From an uncultured Ruminococcus sp. (GTDB taxonomy: Bacteria > Bacillota > Clostridia > Oscillospirales > Acutalibacteraceae): 16,136 nucleotides of DNA. Positions within the stretch are counted from its first letter, which is position 1, and every line of letters begins with the position of its first letter. Below the pieces are notes generated by a model that searched no databases, was not told the origin of the DNA, and worked only from the letters and a program-made list of their open reading frames with translations. Positions 14,102-16,136 of the stretch are shown piece by piece. The stretch is taken from the NCBI GenBank assembly GCA_946055445.1, contig CAMGGF010000012.1, positions 1-16,136 of the forward strand, read 5' to 3'. Both the position numbers and the translations under genes were made by a program.

Positions 14102-14123
14102 AAGCCTGCATTTGCGGGCTTTT
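14102..14123 (+). terminator. Terminator after the DUF4474 gene
   Basis: An 8-bp stem with one G-T pair (14102-14109 with 14114-14121) closes a 4-base loop and runs into TTTTG. It lies 24 bases past the stop codon and 18 bases before the next gene, leaving no obvious promoter for that gene. It is probably a partial terminator. Confidence 0.6.
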
Positions 14124-14140
14124 GTTATTCGGAGAAGCCT

Positions 14141-14725
14141 ATGAAAAAGAGCAGTTTTTTTGCATTTGCCTCGCGTATGAAATACATTAACCGCTGGGCG
14201 TTAATGCGCAACACAACCTATGAAACATTAAGCCAACATTCCTACGAGGTGGCAACGCTGGCGCACGCATTGGCGGTGATTGGCAATCGGCGCTTGGGTA
14301 AGAACTACGATGCCGCGCGTGCGGCGCTTTTGGGGCTGTATCACGATACGCCCGAAATTATTACAGGCGATATGCCCACCCCTGTGAAATACCACAGCGG
14401 CGAAATGCGCGAAGCCTTTGCAAAGGTGGAACAATATGCGGGCGAGCGCCTGCTTTCGATGTTGCCCGACGATTTGCGCCCCGACTTTGAACCGTTGCTG
14501 ACGGAAAGCGGTGCAGAGGCAGACCTACATCGCCTTGTGAAAGCGGCGGACAAACTTTCGGCATACATCAAATGCATTGAAGAGCGCAAAGCGGGTAATG
14601 CGGAGTTTTCCGAGGCGGAAAAAGCCACCAAAAAAGCGTTGGATAATTTAGACTGCCCCGAACTGCAAATTTTCCTTACGGACTTCCTACCGGCGTACAG
14701 CCTGCCGTTAGACAAGTTAAAGTAA
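14141..14725 (+). CDS. HD-domain 5'-deoxynucleotidase, YfbR-like
   Basis: This 194-residue HD-superfamily phosphohydrolase removes phosphate from deoxyribonucleoside 5'-monophosphates. Its key residues fall at almost the same numbers as in E. coli YfbR: Arg18-Trp19 (NRWALMRN), His33 (SQHS), His68-Asp69 (YHDTPE), Asp77 (TGDMPTPVK) and Asp136 (KAADKLSAYIKC). The length matches too (199 in E. coli). The Trp that discriminates against ribonucleotides is kept. The start at 14141 has GGAGA about six bases upstream; the longer frame from 14087 runs through the preceding terminator and is rejected. Transcription probably depends on read-through of that hairpin. It converges on the SCP-2-like gene. 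Confidence 0.88.
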   Translation: MKKSSFFAFASRMKYINRWALMRNTTYETLSQHSYEVATLAHALAVIGNRRLGKNYDAARAALLGLYHDTPEIITGDMPTPVKYHSGEMREAFAKVEQYAGERLLSMLPDDLRPDFEPLLTESGAEADLHRLVKAADKLSAYIKCIEERKAGNAEFSEAEKATKKALDNLDCPELQIFLTDFLPAYSLPLDKLK

Positions 14726-14743
14726 TATGTTTACATAATAAAA

Positions 14744-14779
14744 AAAAGCGTGTGCGAACCGAAATTCGCACACGCTTTT
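14744..14779. terminator. Bidirectional terminator between convergent genes
   Basis: A 15-bp perfect stem (14744-14758 with 14765-14779, core GCGTGTGCGAA) closes a 6-base loop. It has an A tract on the left and TTTTCTTTG on the right, so both transcripts see a T-rich tail. It serves the YfbR-like gene from the left and the SCP-2-like gene from the right. Confidence 0.85.
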
Positions 14780-14813
14780 CTTTGTATGTTTTTGCTGTCG
14801 ACTTTGCCGCAAA

Positions 14814-15620
14814 TTATTTTGCCAATGCGCCGACTTCCAGCATATATGCACCGATTTGGCCGCCGAATTCCGGTGCACCGTCCATAATCAGGTGACCTTT
14901 TTTCACGGCTTCGAGCATATCGTCCGTGCCGAGCAGAATGCCCAAGGCACTGTCCAAACTGTCAAAGCGCAGGGTAAAGAACGGCATTGCGCGTTTATAC
15001 TCGCCTCTGCCGGCTCTGGACTTACCCGCTTTAATACGCAAATACGCGGAAATCTGCGGATAACCGTTGACTGCCCACGCATAAACGCGGTCGGGACTCT
15101 TGGAAGTCCATTCGTGGATTTCTTCGTGCCCCATTTTGTTGAGTTGGCTAATACCGCTGGACAGCAGATAGAAGAAGCATTTGACAAGCAATTCTTTCGT
15201 TTCTTCGTCCGCGGGCGGCTCGGTTGCGCCAAGCAAAGAGGACATTTTGAGAAGCGTCATCAAAAACGCTTTGAACGCGCCGAAGTGTTTGACAACACCG
15301 CGCATTTTCGGCAAGGTTGCCGGACTCATTTTGCCCTTGAAAAAGGCGTTCATTGCTTCAACGCTCTTGAACTCCAATTCCACATGGGGATTGGGGTCAA
15401 CACGGTTTAAGTGTACCAACCACTCATCACCGTTGACCACATAGTGCATACCGATTTTCCCGCCCTCTGCGTCGGGGTCAAGCGCCGTGACCTGAATGAT
15501 GGCGTGCACCTTTTGGAACTGCTTTTTTAAGGACGGCACATCATTGGCAATGACCTTGACAAGCGGCAACGCGGCGTTAAAGAATATTTTATTGGAATAC
15601 AATTCTTCTTTTGTATGCAA
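14814..15620 (-). CDS. SCP-2 sterol-transfer-like domain protein, function unknown
   Basis: This is a soluble protein of 268 residues with no signal peptide. It appears to contain two halves that each resemble an SCP-2 lipid-binding fold. One is at ~38-115 (HYVVNGDEWLVHLNRVDPNPHVELEFKSVEAMNAFFKGKM). The other is at ~180-268 (AYLRIKAGKSRAG...PFFTLRFDSLDSALGILLGTDDMLEAVKKGHLIMDGAPEFGGQIGAYM). A helical linker with AFKAFLMTLLKMSSLLGA joins them. SCP-2-like domains bind hydrophobic ligands; the ligand and role here are unknown. The start is not ATG: AAGGAG lies ten bases before a TTG at 15620 but only one base before the GTG at 15629, so TTG is preferred. It is a single gene, ending at a bidirectional terminator. 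Domain assignment is by motif memory and only moderately sure. Confidence 0.55.
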   Translation of the reverse strand: MHTKEELYSNKIFFNAALPLVKVIANDVPSLKKQFQKVHAIIQVTALDPDAEGGKIGMHYVVNGDEWLVHLNRVDPNPHVELEFKSVEAMNAFFKGKMSPATLPKMRGVVKHFGAFKAFLMTLLKMSSLLGATEPPADEETKELLVKCFFYLLSSGISQLNKMGHEEIHEWTSKSPDRVYAWAVNGYPQISAYLRIKAGKSRAGRGEYKRAMPFFTLRFDSLDSALGILLGTDDMLEAVKKGHLIMDGAPEFGGQIGAYMLEVGALAK

Positions 15621-15684
15621 GTGTTTCACACTCCTTTTTGAAAAGGTTGCGCGCTTTTTTCACGGGGCAGCGCAAACCCGAAAA

Positions 15685-15721
15685 CGAAAGGTACGGTTAC
15701 GCATAAAACGCGTACCTTTCG
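15685..15721. other. Long hairpin in the leader of the SCP-2-like gene
   Basis: A perfect 11-bp inverted repeat CGAAAGGTACG/CGTACCTTTCG (15685-15695 with 15711-15721) encloses 15 bases. On the minus strand it is followed by TTTTCGGG. It shares the GGTACG/CGTACC core with the hairpins of the adjoining tandem repeats, so it may be a diverged outlying relative of that array or a terminator for leftward transcription. Confidence 0.5.
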
Positions 15722-15728
15722 CTATGCA

Positions 15729-16136
15729 ATTTTTGATTTAGGCGCGATGCATAACGGATTCAAGTTCGACCGCCGCGTACAGCGGTACGCAAGCGGGTGA
15801 AAAAGTGTGCGAGGTGCACGCCTCAACAAAGATGTAATTTTTGCTTTGGGCGTGATGTGCGGCGCTTTTAAGTTCTCCCGACGCGTACAACGGTACACAA
15901 GCGGGTGAAAAAAGTGTGCGAGGTGCGCGCCTCAACAAAGATGTAATTTTTGCTTTGGGCGTGATGTGCGGCGCTTTTAAGTTCTCCCGACGCGTACAGC
16001 GGTACGCGAGGGGGAAGTAAATGCGCCGAACGCGCGCATAAACAAACAAATGTGGAAATTTTTGAGTTAGGCTCTGCGGAAAACGGATTAAAGTTCGACC
16101 GCCGCGTACAAAGGTACGCAAGGGAGAAGTTAATTC
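15729..16136. repeat. Mosaic tandem repeat array, ~109-bp period, four units, truncated by window end
   Basis: Units start at 15729, 15837, 15946 and 16058 (spacing 108, 109, 112), each at ATTTTTG. Every unit carries a small hairpin GCGTAC-N4-GTACGC (at 15775, 15883, 15992, 16104; the second unit has one broken pair). The first ~53 bases of units 2 and 3 are identical. The right halves of units 1 and 2 are nearly identical. The left half of unit 4 resembles that of unit 1. On the plus strand each unit can be read as a peptide with the shared core KF[D/S]RRVQRY, closed by a stop codon in the first three units. Unit 4 is open to the window end and ends with an SD-like AGGGAG (16121-16126), so a plus-strand gene could begin just outside. 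Apart from these repeats and the preceding hairpin, the gene-free stretch 15630-16136 shows nothing I recognise. Confidence 0.8.

Noticed and set aside
14087..14140. Longer start for the YfbR-like protein
   Set aside because: The extra 18 codons cover the terminator hairpin of the preceding gene, and the SD site is next to the ATG at 14141.
15738..16121. Minus-strand ORF of 127 codons across the repeat array
   Set aside because: It owes its length to the repeats. Its frame changes between units, so the repeated peptide is not kept along its length, there is no SD site at its start, and the composition is not protein-like.
15729..16136. CRISPR array
   Set aside because: The units are ~109 bp with no short constant repeat separated by unique spacers, and no cas genes are present.

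Overview
The window looks like chromosomal DNA of a spore-forming, anaerobic member of the Firmicutes, most likely a clostridial gut-type organism. The reasons are a yabP-yabQ-divIC-yabR sporulation/division cluster, a long-form hibernation factor, a 4Fe-4S fumarase alpha subunit, a pyruvate formate-lyase activase, a DUF4474 lipoprotein, and AGGAGG-type ribosome binding sites before almost every gene. The lineage is an inference; no rRNA or other marker is present. No tRNA, CRISPR array or insertion sequence with a transposase was found.

Layout: almost everything from 83 to 13014 lies on the minus strand, so transcription there runs right to left. Reading in that direction, ahcY (SAH hydrolase) and pflA come first. 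A membrane GGDEF protein follows with its own promoter, then a cyclophilin, a membrane-anchored metallophosphoesterase, mtaD, a purine nucleoside phosphorylase and mtnA. A new promoter overlapping the mtnA stop codon then starts a HAD phosphatase and a GDPD-family protein. Next come yabP-yabQ-divIC-yabR, an orphan fumarase alpha subunit, a ~250-bp MITE-like palindromic element, and hpf with its terminator at the left edge. On the right, a DUF4474 lipoprotein and a YfbR-like 5'-deoxynucleotidase lie on the plus strand. They converge, across a bidirectional terminator, on a minus-strand protein with SCP-2-like halves. The last 400 bases are a tandem array of ~109-bp repeats that runs off the window.

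How the genes fit together: the clearest metabolic theme is disposal of by-products of S-adenosylmethionine. AhcY splits SAH. MtaD, a 6-oxopurine-type PNP and MtnA form a gap-free set that would take 5'-methylthioadenosine through methylthioinosine to methylthioribose-1-phosphate and methylthioribulose-1-phosphate. This is the deaminase-first route, not the usual nucleosidase/kinase route. No gene for the later steps is recognisable here unless the neighbouring HAD phosphatase takes part.

The most unusual sequence-level observations are: (1) a hairpin before yabP that holds its Shine-Dalgarno sequence, with a possible sigma-E promoter placed so that its transcript would lack the 5' arm; (2) a mobile-looking palindromic element that supplies the last codons and stop of an orphan fumarase alpha gene; (3) the mosaic tandem repeats at 15729-16136, which combine a conserved hairpin with a peptide pattern kept through synonymous changes.
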